Program-made: the position numbers and the translations under genes
NCBI RefSeq assembly: GCF_022288725.1
Contig: NZ_JAKNTA010000015.1
Coordinates: 130,380 to 194,379, forward strand
Direction: 5' to 3'
Origin: Kitasatospora sp. A2-31
GTDB taxonomy: Bacteria > Actinomycetota > Actinomycetes > Streptomycetales > Streptomycetaceae
Length of the DNA stretch: 64,000 nt
Part shown: positions 52,785 to 61,616 of the stretch, in pieces
How the letters are laid out: every line of letters starts with the position of its first letter
How positions within the stretch are numbered: the stretch's first letter is position 1
The notes under the pieces: generated by a model
Told to the model about the DNA's origin: nothing
The model's input: only the letters and a program-made list of their open reading frames with translations
Database searches by the model: none

Positions 52785-53783
52785 CTACCGGGTGTCCTGC
52801 TGGCGGGTGTCCTGCTGGCGGGCGTCCTGGCGCCGGACGTCCGGGCGCCGGGTGAACGCCGCGCGGTAGGCGCTGGGGGTGAGCCCGGTCCGCCTCACCA
52901 GGTGACGTCGCAGGGAGTCGGTGGTGGCGAGTCCGCTGAGCCCGGCCACCCGGTCCATCGGCAGACCCGTCGTCTCCAGCAGTTCCTGCGCCCGGATCAC
53001 CCGCTGGTGCAGCAGCCACTGGAGCGGGCTGAGACCGGTCTCCTCCTCGAAGCGGCGGGCCAGCGTGCGGACGCTGGTCCGCGCGTGGGCGGCGAGGTCG
53101 GCCCGGGTGAGCGGTTCGTGCAGGCGCTCCAGCGCCCAGGCGCGGGTCGCGGCGAGCGAGGTCCCGCCCTCGGGCGGCAGCGGCGCCGCGATGAACTGGG
53201 CCTGCCCGCCGGGCCGCACCGGGGCCGCGACCACCAGACGGGCGACGGCGTTGGCCGTCGCAGCGCCGTAGTCGGTGCGGATGAGGTGCAGGCACAGGTC
53301 GATGCCGGCGGAGAGCCCCGCGGAGGTCAGGACGTTGCCGTCCTCGACGTACAGCACGTCCGGGCGCAGGTCGACGGCCGGGAAGCGGCGGGTGAACTCC
53401 CCCGACGCAGCCCAGTAGGTGGTGGCGCTGCGCCCGTCGAGCAGTCCGGCCCGGGCCAGCACGAAGGCGCCGGTGCAGATCGAGGCCACGCGCCGGCCCG
53501 CCGCCGCCGCGCGGCGCAGGGCGGCGAGGACGACCGGTTCGATGTCGTCGCGGGCCGCGGTCCCCGTCACGATGACGGTGTCGGCGTCGTCGACGGCCTC
53601 CAGGCCGTGCGGGACGGTGACCTCCAGGCTGCTGCCGGTGGCGATGGGACCCGGGTGGGCGGTGCAGACCTGCACCCGGTAGCCCGGGCGTCCGTCGACG
53701 CTGGTCTCGCCGAGGACGAGCTCCGGGATGGACAGGTCGAAGGTGGTGGCCGGGGGGACGGCTATGACGGCAACCCGGTGCAT
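52785..53783 (-). CDS. GlxA-family AraC-type regulator
   Basis: The 332-aa protein has an N-terminal DJ-1/PfpI-like sensor domain (VAVIAVPPATTFDLSIPELV; VASICTGAFVLARAGLLDGR with the Cys nucleophile position retained; NVLTSAGLSAGIDLCLHLI). A C-terminal AraC double HTH follows (LAAHARTSVRTLARRFEEET; GLATTDSLRRHLVRRTGLTP). It ends in a repeat tail of QQDTR units encoded by 15-bp tandem repeats (about 52791-52850). It is divergent from the epimerase gene, its probable target. Confidence 0.9.
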   Translation of the reverse strand: MHRVAVIAVPPATTFDLSIPELVLGETSVDGRPGYRVQVCTAHPGPIATGSSLEVTVPHGLEAVDDADTVIVTGTAARDDIEPVVLAALRRAAAAGRRVASICTGAFVLARAGLLDGRSATTYWAASGEFTRRFPAVDLRPDVLYVEDGNVLTSAGLSAGIDLCLHLIRTDYGAATANAVARLVVAAPVRPGGQAQFIAAPLPPEGGTSLAATRAWALERLHEPLTRADLAAHARTSVRTLARRFEEETGLSPLQWLLHQRVIRAQELLETTGLPMDRVAGLSGLATTDSLRRHLVRRTGLTPSAYRAAFTRRPDVRRQDARQQDTRQQDTR

Positions 53784-53946
53784 GGCCCGAACCTCCTGAT
53801 GTTTGGCATTCAGGCCGCTACCTTACGGATCACCCGTGCTGGAGGGTGAAGTCGTCGGGAACGAGCGGGTCCTGACGCCGCATCGCGATCTGGTTCACGG
53901 TCGGCCGGCTCCCCGGTCTCCGGCTCCCCGACCGCGGTTCCTCGAT

Positions 53947-54006
53947 TCCTCACCCTGCTTGTCCTCACCCTCTTTGTCCTCACCCTGTTTGTCCTCACCT
54001 TGGGAG
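53947..54006. repeat. Four 15-bp tandem repeats upstream of the epimerase gene
   Basis: TCCTCACCCTGCTTG, TCCTCACCCTCTTTG, TCCTCACCCTGTTTG and TCCTCACCTTGGGAG follow one another directly and end 8 bp before the epimerase start codon. They could be regulator half-sites, for the divergent GlxA protein for example, or simply a slippage minisatellite. Confidence 0.7.
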
Positions 54007-54013
54007 TGCACGC

Positions 54014-54943
54014 GTGTCCTTGTACGTCATCGTCGGTGCCGGAGCCACCGGAGCGGCCGCCGCGCGGCTGCTCGCGGACGCCGGCGAGCAGGTCCGGCTC
54101 GTCACGCGCCGGGGCGGCGGGCCGGCACACGAGGGCATCGAGCGGGTCGCCGCCGATGCCTCCGACCCCGCACGGCTGACCGAACTGACCCTCGGGGCGG
54201 CGGCGCTGGTCAACTGCGCCATGCCGGCCTACGACCGGTGGCCGTCCGAGTTCCCGCCGCTGGCCGCCTCGCTGCTGGCAGCGGCGGAAGGCAGCGGAGC
54301 CGACTACGTCATGCTCGGCAACACCTACGGCTACGGCCCCCTCGACGGGCCCGCCGTCGAGGACCTGCCGATGGCACCCACCAGCGTCAAGGGCCTCGTC
54401 CGGGCCCGGATCTGGCAGGACGCGCTCGCCGCCCACGAGGCGGGCCGCGTCCGGGTCACCGAGGTCCGGGCGAGCGACTTCCTCGGCGCCGGCGCGTACT
54501 CGCCGTTCACCCTCATGGTGGGGGCACGGGTGCTGAGCGGCGAACCGGTCCACTACCCGGGAGACCTCGATGCGCCGCACAGCTGGACCTACACCGGCGA
54601 CGCTGCGCGCACCCTGGTCGCCGCCGCCCGGAGCGACGCGTCCTGGGGCCGGGCGTGGCACGTACCGTCCACCTCCGGGGCTCCGGTCCGCGAGCTGGCC
54701 GAACGGCTGGCCCGCGCGGCCGGCGTGCCCGCCCCCGCCCTGGGACGGATGGCGAGGAGCGAGCTGGTGGAGATCGGGCGCACCGACGCCGTGATGGCCG
54801 AGTTCCCGGAGATGCTGTACCTGTACGACCGCCCCGCCCTCCTCGACGCGTCGGCCACCGTCACCGCCCTCGGCGTCCAGCCGACTCCGATCGGCGCCGT
54901 CCTGGCCGAAATGACCACCGCCGCTGCAGAGTCGTCGAACTGA
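54014..54943 (+). CDS. NAD-dependent epimerase/dehydratase (atypical SDR)
   Basis: The 309-aa Rossmann protein opens with the nucleotide-binding loop YVIVGAGATGAAAARLLADA (GxGxxG). Later elements are DYVMLGNTYGYGPLDGPAVE and TEVRASDFLGAGAYSPFTLM. The canonical YxxxK is replaced, the usual state in atypical extended SDRs. The GTG start follows GGAG in the last repeat unit. It probably reduces or epimerises a small metabolite; substrate unknown. Confidence 0.85.
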   Translation: MSLYVIVGAGATGAAAARLLADAGEQVRLVTRRGGGPAHEGIERVAADASDPARLTELTLGAAALVNCAMPAYDRWPSEFPPLAASLLAAAEGSGADYVMLGNTYGYGPLDGPAVEDLPMAPTSVKGLVRARIWQDALAAHEAGRVRVTEVRASDFLGAGAYSPFTLMVGARVLSGEPVHYPGDLDAPHSWTYTGDAARTLVAAARSDASWGRAWHVPSTSGAPVRELAERLARAAGVPAPALGRMARSELVEIGRTDAVMAEFPEMLYLYDRPALLDASATVTALGVQPTPIGAVLAEMTTAAAESSN

Positions 54944-55004
54944 CGTACCGTCATGACGCTCGGCGCCTGGGGGCGGTCCCCGGCCTCCCCCAGGCGCGCG
55001 TCGG

Positions 55005-56651
55005 TCACGCCGTCTTCGCCGCCCGGGCCTCGGTTGCTGCCGTCAGCTCGGCCACCAGCCGGGTGGCGAGCGGAACCGCGACGCCGTACCGCGCCGCGGA
55101 GCGCAGGAGCGCCCCGCCGACGGCGTCGAGCTCCAGCGGCCGGCCGGCCTCGGCGTCGCGCTGCATCGAGGACTTGGCACCGGCCGGGAACGCGTCGTAC
55201 AGCGCCATGGTCCGCTCGGGGTCCGCGGGCGCGCCGCAGGCCCGGCTGACGGCGGCGGCCTCCTCGACCAGCGCCGTCAACTCCGCCCGGCGGTCGGTCC
55301 GCACGCGGCCGATGGTGAGCGCGTACCGGGTGGTGAGCAGCGCGAACGGCGCGAGGAAGGCGAGTTTGGCCCAGAGCGCCGACGACTCGTCCGCGATCAC
55401 CCGGGTCTGCACGCCGGCGGCCCGGAGCATCCCGGCCGGCGCGGCGAGCAGTTCGGACGGCCCGGCCAGGTCGATCTCGGTGAACGGGCTGCCGTGCTCG
55501 ACGACGCCGGGCGCGACCCGGGTCGACTCGACCCGGACCACGCCCGCGGCGACCCGCTGCGCACCGAACCGGCGGCGCAGCTCGGGCACGTGCTCGATGC
55601 CGTTGAGCAGCGGGACGACCAGACCGTCGGCGACCAGGCCGGGCGGCACCCGTTCGAGGGCGGCCGCCAGGCTGGTCTGCTTGACCGTCACCAGGCAGAG
55701 GTCGACCGGTTCGCGGAGTTCGGTGTCGGCCTCCACCGGGGCGGCGAACTCGCCGAACTGCGCGCTGTGCACCCGGATCCCGTCCTGGCGCAGGGTGTGC
55801 GCGGTGGTCTCGCCGGCGAGGCAGACGACCCGGTGGCCGGCGCGGGAGAGCAGGGCGGCGAGCAGGCCGCCGACGCCGCCGGGGCCGAGCACCGCCACCG
55901 TCCGGCGACGGCCGGGGGTGGCGGGGGCTCCGGGCGTGCCCTGGGCGTCGGGGAGGTCGCGGGCGCCGGCGAGGCCGCTGTGGGAGCCGGGCCGGCCGAG
56001 GGCGTCGGCGAGGCCGGGCGAGCCGGGGACGCCGCGGCTGTCGGCGGTGACCGCGCCGGGGCGGGACGGATCGGCCAGGACGGCCTGGCAGGCCGTCCAG
56101 GCGGCAGGGCTCAGCAGCGAGCGCAGCCGGGTGAACAGGGCGAGCAGGTCGGGCCCGACGGCCGCGCGGAACGCCGGGTCGGTCCGTGCGAGGTCGAGCT
56201 CGTTCGCGGCGGACAGCTCGGCGAAGTCGCGCCGCTGCGCGGCGTCCGGGGTGAACGTGCGGCCGGTGAAGCGGTCCCGGAAGGCGGCGTCCGGGTCCGC
56301 CAGGGTCGGGTAGGACGCGTTCCGGTCACAACTGGCGTACAGGTACACGAGGTTCTCGGCCTCGGCCCCGATCACCGACGCCAGTTCGGACCGGCGTTCG
56401 ACGGGCAGCAGGGCGGTGGGGAAGCCGTCGGTTCCGTAGCAGGCGTGGCACAGCCCCGCGAGTCGGAGCTCGGGGCGGGCTCCCCAGGCGGCGAGTAGGC
56501 GGTGGACGCGTTCCAGGTGGGCCGACAGGTTCCCGCCGGGGTGGTCGACGGCCGCCGCGCCGAGGTCGTGCAGCAGGGCGGCGGCGCGGACGGCGCGGTC
56601 GTCCCGGTCGGCGGTTCCGCGCTCGTCGTCGGCGACTGGTGAGGTGGACAA
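55005..56651 (-). CDS. DUF6817 domain fused to ketopantoate reductase-like domain
   Basis: The 548-aa protein starts at a TTG preceded by GAGAGGAAA, since no ATG or GTG fits. Residues ~15-150 form a DUF6817 domain (HD-like: AALLHDLGAAAVDHPGGNLS; ACYGTDGFPTALLP). A Gly/Pro/Ala-rich linker follows to about 260. The C-terminus is a PanE/ApbA ketopantoate reductase: VAVLGPGGVGGLLAALLSRA as NADP loop, VTVKQTSLAAALERVPPG, LNGIEHVPELRRRFGAQRVA, and a helical C-domain ending TRLVAELTAATEA. This fusion is unusual. It is divergent from the LysR gene, which probably controls it. Confidence 0.75.
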   Translation of the reverse strand: MSTSPVADDERGTADRDDRAVRAAALLHDLGAAAVDHPGGNLSAHLERVHRLLAAWGARPELRLAGLCHACYGTDGFPTALLPVERRSELASVIGAEAENLVYLYASCDRNASYPTLADPDAAFRDRFTGRTFTPDAAQRRDFAELSAANELDLARTDPAFRAAVGPDLLALFTRLRSLLSPAAWTACQAVLADPSRPGAVTADSRGVPGSPGLADALGRPGSHSGLAGARDLPDAQGTPGAPATPGRRRTVAVLGPGGVGGLLAALLSRAGHRVVCLAGETTAHTLRQDGIRVHSAQFGEFAAPVEADTELREPVDLCLVTVKQTSLAAALERVPPGLVADGLVVPLLNGIEHVPELRRRFGAQRVAAGVVRVESTRVAPGVVEHGSPFTEIDLAGPSELLAAPAGMLRAAGVQTRVIADESSALWAKLAFLAPFALLTTRYALTIGRVRTDRRAELTALVEEAAAVSRACGAPADPERTMALYDAFPAGAKSSMQRDAEAGRPLELDAVGGALLRSAARYGVAVPLATRLVAELTAATEARAAKTA

Positions 56652-56807
56652 GTGAGGTTTCCTCTCGGCGTGTTGCGGGTCGGCACCCGCCTGCCTCCGC
56701 CTCACGTCCGGATCGCGCGGAGGCCCGGCGGGTTGCCGCCCTTGGCCATGCAGCGATGATCGAGCCGTGGCCAACCCCAAGTCAATCCACCGGTTTACTG
56801 GGAGACA

Positions 56808-56825
56808 CCCAAGCATTACCTTGGG
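56808..56825. promoter_or_regulatory. Inverted repeat in the LysR/fusion divergent promoter
   Basis: CCCAAG-CATTAC-CTTGGG forms a 6-6-6 palindrome directly upstream of the LysR start. A further half-site CCCAAG occurs at 56776-56781. The layout fits LysR autoregulation and control of the divergent gene. Confidence 0.5.
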
Positions 56826-56830
56826 TTCCC

Positions 56831-57733
56831 GTGACTCTTGACGACCTTCGCGTCTTCGCCGCGGTCTGCCAGGCCGGCTCCCTGAGCGCCGTCGCCCGCG
56901 ACCTCTCCTGCACGCAGTCCGCCGTCAGCCAGCATGTGAAGCGGCTGGAGCGGGAGTTGGGCGTCAGTCTGATCGAGCGCCACCCGCGCGGGGTCGTGCC
57001 GACCCACGCCGGGCGCCTGCTGCGGACGGCGGTCGCCGACGGCCTCGGCGGGATCGACCAGGCGATGCGCCGGATCGGCGAACTCGCCCGCGGAGCAGGG
57101 GGATCCGTCCGGGTCACCACCGGGTCCACCAGCATCCGGCACTTCATGTCCGCGGCGGTCGTCGACTTCCGCAGAAGCTTCCCCCAGGTCAGCCTGGAGT
57201 TCCAGACCGAGACCTCGAACCGCAGTTGCTTCGACGCACTCGCCGCCGGCCGGGTCGACCTGGCCTGGATCACCCTCGGCTCCCAGGTCCGCGGCATCGA
57301 GCAGCGCGCCGTGGTCGAGCTGCCGTGGGTGCTCGCCGTCGCCGATGGCGATCCGCTCGCCGCCCGGGACGCCATCGAGCCCGCCGACCTGCAGGACGCC
57401 CGCCTGATCGGCTTGCCCCAGAACTCGGCCTCCCGCTCCCGACTCGACTCCTGGCTCGCGGAGTACGGCATCCGGCCGGTCTTCGACACCAGCGTCGCGG
57501 ACTGGGACACCGCCATCCTGCTGGCGCAGCTGGGCCTCGGCCATGCCGTCGTACCCGCGCTGCCCGACTGGCAGGCGCCGGGCCGCCGGGGGCTGCGGCT
57601 GATCCCGGTGCCGGCGCTCCCGGTCCTCACCGCCGGCTGGGCGGTGCGCCACTGGGACACCCTCCCCCCGCCGGCACGCGCGTTCGCCGACACCGTCGCC
57701 CGCCACTGCGCCCGGGGGTCCGCCGGCGCCTGA
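56831..57733 (+). CDS. LysR-family transcriptional regulator
   Basis: The 300-aa protein has an N-terminal winged HTH (LDDLRVFAAVCQAGSLSAVA; CTQSAVSQHVKRLERELGVS) and a periplasmic-binding-protein-like effector domain (GSVRVTTGSTSIRHFMSAAV to AILLAQLGLGHAVVPALPDW). The GTG at 56831 fits the HTH alignment; upstream codons do not. Its TGA stop was used as the target of the adjacent IS5 insertion and survives unchanged. Regulon: probably the divergent DUF6817-KPR gene. Confidence 0.9.
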   Translation: MTLDDLRVFAAVCQAGSLSAVARDLSCTQSAVSQHVKRLERELGVSLIERHPRGVVPTHAGRLLRTAVADGLGGIDQAMRRIGELARGAGGSVRVTTGSTSIRHFMSAAVVDFRRSFPQVSLEFQTETSNRSCFDALAAGRVDLAWITLGSQVRGIEQRAVVELPWVLAVADGDPLAARDAIEPADLQDARLIGLPQNSASRSRLDSWLAEYGIRPVFDTSVADWDTAILLAQLGLGHAVVPALPDWQAPGRRGLRLIPVPALPVLTAGWAVRHWDTLPPPARAFADTVARHCARGSAGA

Positions 57734-58726
57734 GAAAGTGTTGGGTAATCGGATGATCACCCGTTCTTGAGGTCGTCGGCGAGGCGGCGGGCTGCTTCGG
57801 TCTCGATGGGACCGCGTGGTTCGATCTCCTCGCCGGCGAGCCGGGCGGCCATGAGCCGGATCATGGCGACCTTGATCATCGCTTCGGCGTGCGCGGTCTT
57901 GCGCTCGTAGTCCCTCGCCAACCGTCTGCACCGTCCCAGCCAGGAAAATGTCCGCTCGACCACCCACCTGCGGGGCAGCACCTGGAACCCTTTCACATCC
58001 GCATTGCGCGGCACCGCGACGATCTCCAGGTTCTCGCGCTCCGCCGCCCAGCCGACCAGACCCGCATCGACCACATTCACATACCCGCCGTCCACCCAGA
58101 CCATCCCGACCTGCGGAAACCGGTCCCGGACGCCGGCGAGAACCAGCTTCGCGCCCGCCCGGTCCTGCACCGAGGCCGAGTGCACGACCGCCCGCAGCAC
58201 CAGCCCGCAGGTGTCCACGAGCAGGTGCCGTTTGCGGCCCCGAACGCGCTTGCCCGCGTCGTAGCCGATCGCCTGCCCGCCCTGGTGACTGCGCACGGAC
58301 TGCGAGTCCAGCACCGCCGCCGAGGGCTGCGGATCCCGGCCGTCCGCCACCCGAACCCGCTCACGCAACGCGTCGTGGACCCGATCCCAGGTGCCGTCCG
58401 CCGTCCACGCACGAAACCACCGGTAGGCCACGTCCCACGGGGCGAGATCGTGCGGGACCAGCCGCCAGGCGCAACCGCTGACCAGGACGTACAGCACGGT
58501 GTCCACGACCAGACGACGCGGGAACTTCAGCCGACGGCCCGCCCTCCGTGGGTCCCGCACCGGTAGCAGCGGCTCGATCACCGCCCACTGAGCATCCGTC
58601 AACGACGAGTCATAGGAAGGCTTGCACGCGCAGACACACATGGCGGTGATCTTCGCGGACAGCCCGACCGTGAAGATCACCGCCAGCGCACTACGCCATG
58701 GAGTTGATCAATTACCCAACACTTTC
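57734..58726 (-). mobile_element. IS5-family insertion sequence (993 bp), intact
   Basis: Inverted repeats GAAAGTGTTGGGTAAT (57734-57749) and its exact complement (58711-58726) bound the element. The flanking TGA at 57731-57733 and 58727-58729 is a 3-bp target duplication of the TNA type, as in the IS1031 group. The left TGA is the stop codon of the LysR gene. Ends and transposase are intact. Confidence 0.9.
57757..58641 (-). CDS. IS5-family transposase
   Basis: The 294-aa DDE transposase in a single frame has SYDSSLTDAQWAVIEPLLPV at the N-terminus, AAVLDSQSVRSHQGGQAIGY (first Asp), VGMVWVDGGYVNVVDAGLVG (second Asp) and LPRRWVVERTFSWLGRCRRL with the catalytic Glu. An in-frame start 13 codons upstream is possible. 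No disruption is seen. Confidence 0.9.
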   Translation of the reverse strand: MCVCACKPSYDSSLTDAQWAVIEPLLPVRDPRRAGRRLKFPRRLVVDTVLYVLVSGCAWRLVPHDLAPWDVAYRWFRAWTADGTWDRVHDALRERVRVADGRDPQPSAAVLDSQSVRSHQGGQAIGYDAGKRVRGRKRHLLVDTCGLVLRAVVHSASVQDRAGAKLVLAGVRDRFPQVGMVWVDGGYVNVVDAGLVGWAAERENLEIVAVPRNADVKGFQVLPRRWVVERTFSWLGRCRRLARDYERKTAHAEAMIKVAMIRLMAARLAGEEIEPRGPIETEAARRLADDLKNG

Positions 58727-58858
58727 TGAGCCGCGGCAGGAGCGACAGGAGGGACAAGAGCGACAGGAGGGGACGGAGGGCGGGCGGCGCCCGGGTTCGC
58801 GGCGGTCACGGCCCGCCGCGTGGCATCCGGCCGGTATCCCCGCCCGTCGTCCGCTCGG

Positions 58859-59422
58859 TCAGAGCTGCGGCGTGCGGTGGAGCGAGATGAGCAGCCGCCA
58901 GACCTGGTGGGCGACCAGCTCCGGGTCGGCCTCGATCCGGCCGTGCAGCCAGTCCGCGAGCACGCAGGTGAAGGTGCCGGCCACCGCCGACGCGACCAGG
59001 TCCGGCGCCGGGGCTCCCGCCAGCGCCCGCTCGGTACGGCTGCGCTCGCGCAACTCCTGGCGGAGCACCAGGCCCAGCGGCCCGCCGCCACCCGGGGTGA
59101 GCAGGGCCCGGTGGAGGGCGGCGTGCGGCACCAGTTCGGTGAAGAATCCGGTGAGCGCGCCCGGCGGGGCGGCCGGGTCCGGGATGCCGCGCCAGGCGTG
59201 CAGCGCGTCCACCGCCTCGCGGACGATGTCGGCGCACGCGTCCACCGCCAGCGCCTCCAGGTCCGGGTAGTGGACGTAGAAGGTGGCCCGGCCGACGCCC
59301 GCCCGGCGGACCAGCGCGGCGACGCTGACCTCCGCCAGCGGGCGTTCCGCGCACTCCTCCAGCAGCGCCCGTCGCAGGGTGGCCCGGGTGCGCTCGGCCC
59401 GGGGGTCCTGGGCGGCGTTCAT
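58859..59422 (-). CDS. TetR-family transcriptional regulator
   Basis: The 187-aa protein has the TetR N-terminal HTH (RATLRRALLEECAERPLAEV; VAALVRRAGVGRATFYVHYP) and an all-helical ligand domain (FFTELVPHAALHRALLTPGG; AVAGTFTCVLADWLHGRIEA). Its ATG overlaps the DUF1304 stop (ATGA), so it is co-transcribed with the gene it most likely represses. The palindromic operator upstream of DUF1304 is its probable site. Confidence 0.92.
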   Translation of the reverse strand: MNAAQDPRAERTRATLRRALLEECAERPLAEVSVAALVRRAGVGRATFYVHYPDLEALAVDACADIVREAVDALHAWRGIPDPAAPPGALTGFFTELVPHAALHRALLTPGGGGPLGLVLRQELRERSRTERALAGAPAPDLVASAVAGTFTCVLADWLHGRIEADPELVAHQVWRLLISLHRTPQL

Positions 59423-59784
59423 CGGGCCAGCAGGACGGCGCCGAGGGCGAGCGCCCCGGGCAGGGCCTGGGCGATCAGGATGCGGCGGTTGGCGGTGGCC
59501 GCACCGTAGAGGCCCGCCACGATCACGCAGGAGAGGAAGAAGACCTGCGCCTGGAACCCGGTCGGCTCCGCGGCGATGAGGCCCCAGACCAGTCCGGCGG
59601 CCAGGAAACCGTTGTAGAGGCCCTGGTTGGCGGCCAGCGGCGCGGTCGCGCGCGCGAGTGCGGCGTCGAAGCCGGAGAGCTTGCGGCCGGCTGCGCGCTC
59701 CCAGAGGAACATCTCCAGCACCAGGAAGTACGCATGCAGGGCAGCCACCAGGCCGACCAGGACATCCGCGGTGACCCGCATCAT
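59419..59784 (-). CDS. DUF1304 family membrane protein
   Basis: The 121-aa protein with four predicted transmembrane helices shows the family pattern VLVGLVAALHAYFLVLEMFL, ANQGLYNGFLAAGLVWGLI, FFLSCVIVAGLYGAATANRR and a final ALPGALALGAVLLAR. The function of DUF1304 is not known. It is the first gene of the pair with the TetR regulator. The next codon is also ATG, so the start may be 59781. Confidence 0.9.
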   Translation of the reverse strand: MMRVTADVLVGLVAALHAYFLVLEMFLWERAAGRKLSGFDAALARATAPLAANQGLYNGFLAAGLVWGLIAAEPTGFQAQVFFLSCVIVAGLYGAATANRRILIAQALPGALALGAVLLAR

Positions 59785-59799
59785 CGCCTCCGATTTTCA

Positions 59800-59833
59800 T
59801 GGACGGGTGTCCATCATAGCCGGACACGTGTCC
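59800..59833. promoter_or_regulatory. TetR operator and -10 box of the DUF1304-TetR operon
   Basis: Two inverted repeats, TGGAC-GGGT-GTCCA (59800-59813) and GGACACGTGTCC (59822-59833), flank TATGAT, a perfect -10 box on the minus strand (59813-59818). The second palindrome lies where the spacer between -35 and -10 would be, ideal for repression. Confidence 0.65.
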
Positions 59834-60091
59834 AGGAAGCTCACCCGACCGCGACTCCGGCGGGTCGACGATCCCGTCACCGCCGAGGAGACCTGCCGCA
59901 CGCCGCCGGGGTGAGCACCGGACCGGCCCGCCGGGGGGCGGGCCGGTCAGGGAGCCGGGCCGGAGGGGGAGCGGCCCGATCGGGGGCGGCCGACCCGCCG
60001 ACCCACCGGGAGCCGGCAGGGGTGCAGCGGTTCGGCCGGTGGGGGACGGAGCGTTCGGCCGGCGGGGCCGGGGCGTCGGGTCGGCGCGGTG

Positions 60092-61030
60092 TCAGGCCTT
60101 CGACTGCCAGTAGCGGAACTCCTCGACCGGCTCGCCGTCGAGCGTCCACGGCCAGGCGGTGACCGTGTCGCCGATCAGGGCGAAGGTGTCGGCGCTCTCG
60201 CGCACGCGGCCGGCCTGGGCCAGGGCGTAGGCGAGCAGGTTGAGGTCGGCCAGGGCGGCCGCGTGGCGGAGGTGGCCCGGGCGGGGCCAGTCCCGCAGTG
60301 CGCCGTCCAGGATGCGCACGGCCCGGTGGTTCGCCCACTGGCGGCGGACCAGCAGCGCCTCCACCCCGCCCTGGGCGCTGGTCCGGGAGTGCTCGTCGAC
60401 CAGCGCGGCCAGCTCGACGCCGACGGCCGGCGCGGCGGACGGCACCGAGGCCCGGACCGTCTCCACGAAGTCCATCTGACTGCTGCGCGAACCGCACTCC
60501 TCCGGCGACAGGTAGCGCAGCATCTGCAGATGGGCCTCCCGGTTCCACGGGTCGCGCGAGGTGATCTCGCCCCAGACCGCGAAGAGGTCGCGCGAGTCGG
60601 CGCGCATCACGCGCAGGATCCCGAGCAGCACCACCCAGGGGATGGGGTCGGCCGGAGCGGCCTCGGCTGCGCGGTAGCAGAGTTCGCCGGCGGCACGGGC
60701 GTCCTCCATCTTCCCGGCCTGCCGGCCGCGGACCATCTCGACCCACGCCTCGAACACGAGCGCGTCGGCGCACTGCGGCCGGCGTATCCGCCAGGAACGC
60801 CCGATCCCGGAGCGGGAGGCGACCTCGGCGAGCACGGCGAAGCGGTGGGTACGGCGGTCCCAGTCCGAACCGGGTTCCTGGAGAATCCGCTCGACCTGGT
60901 CGATCTGAATGGCATCCTGCCCCGGCATACCGGGGGAATTCAGCATTCGCCGCACACGACCGAGCTTGACATCGTCGAGTTCCGGGCGCAGGCGCGGGCC
61001 GGAAGCCCTAAGTCTTCCAAAGATCGACAC
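60092..61030 (-). CDS. Conserved Streptomyces hypothetical protein (helical-repeat type)
   Basis: The 312-aa protein, GTG start at SIFGRLRASG, is all alpha-helical with TPR-like spacing: ALVFEAWVEMVRGRQAGKME, AGELCYRAAEAAPADPIPWV, VLLGILRVMRADSRDLFAVW and DPWNREAHLQMLRYLSPEEC. The helical body ends with FALIGDTVTAWPWTLDGEPV. No catalytic motif is visible. It resembles a family common in Streptomyces near developmental genes. The upstream in-frame extension to 61183 is compositionally unlike the rest and was not used. Confidence 0.7.
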   Translation of the reverse strand: MSIFGRLRASGPRLRPELDDVKLGRVRRMLNSPGMPGQDAIQIDQVERILQEPGSDWDRRTHRFAVLAEVASRSGIGRSWRIRRPQCADALVFEAWVEMVRGRQAGKMEDARAAGELCYRAAEAAPADPIPWVVLLGILRVMRADSRDLFAVWGEITSRDPWNREAHLQMLRYLSPEECGSRSSQMDFVETVRASVPSAAPAVGVELAALVDEHSRTSAQGGVEALLVRRQWANHRAVRILDGALRDWPRPGHLRHAAALADLNLLAYALAQAGRVRESADTFALIGDTVTAWPWTLDGEPVEEFRYWQSKA

Positions 61031-61616
61031 GCGCCGCAGCCTAGAGCCCGGTGCCGAATTTCGGATACCCCCTGGACGGAAATCGTTATTCCGCCGTTTC
61101 CGATGACCCTGCGGGGCCGCAGCGTGATCGGGGCCGGGCGGGCCACCGGCGGAAACGCCACGGGGCGGCGTCGCGAGCGCCATCGGCCGCCGTCCGTCCC
61201 CCGGGCCGGCCGAATCCCGGGAGCCGCGACGGTTGCAGTTCGCACCAATGAGGTAAGCGGTTGCACTTCACACCGAAGGCACCGCACGGTCGAAATCGGA
61301 GACCCACCCCGCGAAAGGGCGCACCGAACGCGCCCGCATTCCGCCGGTGCCGCGCCGCGGGAGACCTGACCGAATATCAGCACGGAACTCGCCGCAAGCG
61401 GATCGCCGGGCATCCGTCACGGAACCGCTCGCCGGCCGGGGCGATCACCTCCGCCCTGCTGCGCCCGCCGTGGTCGGCGGCGACGAGGTGTTGCCGATGC
61501 GTCGGGAGGGAGCGACCGGCTTTCGCGGCGTCAGGCGGCCCGCGCTGCGGGCCGGTCGGCCCGCCCGCAAGGCTCCCCGAAGGCGGCTCGGGGGGCGTGC
61601 GGACGCCGGCCGGCCG
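61031..61616. other. Intergenic stretch with no recognised gene
   Basis: This is about 590 bp upstream of the helical-repeat gene and beyond the 3' end of the methyltransferase gene. Small low-GC patches (near 61060-61090 and 61240-61270) may hold the promoter of the helical-repeat gene. No RNA element seen. Confidence 0.4.
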
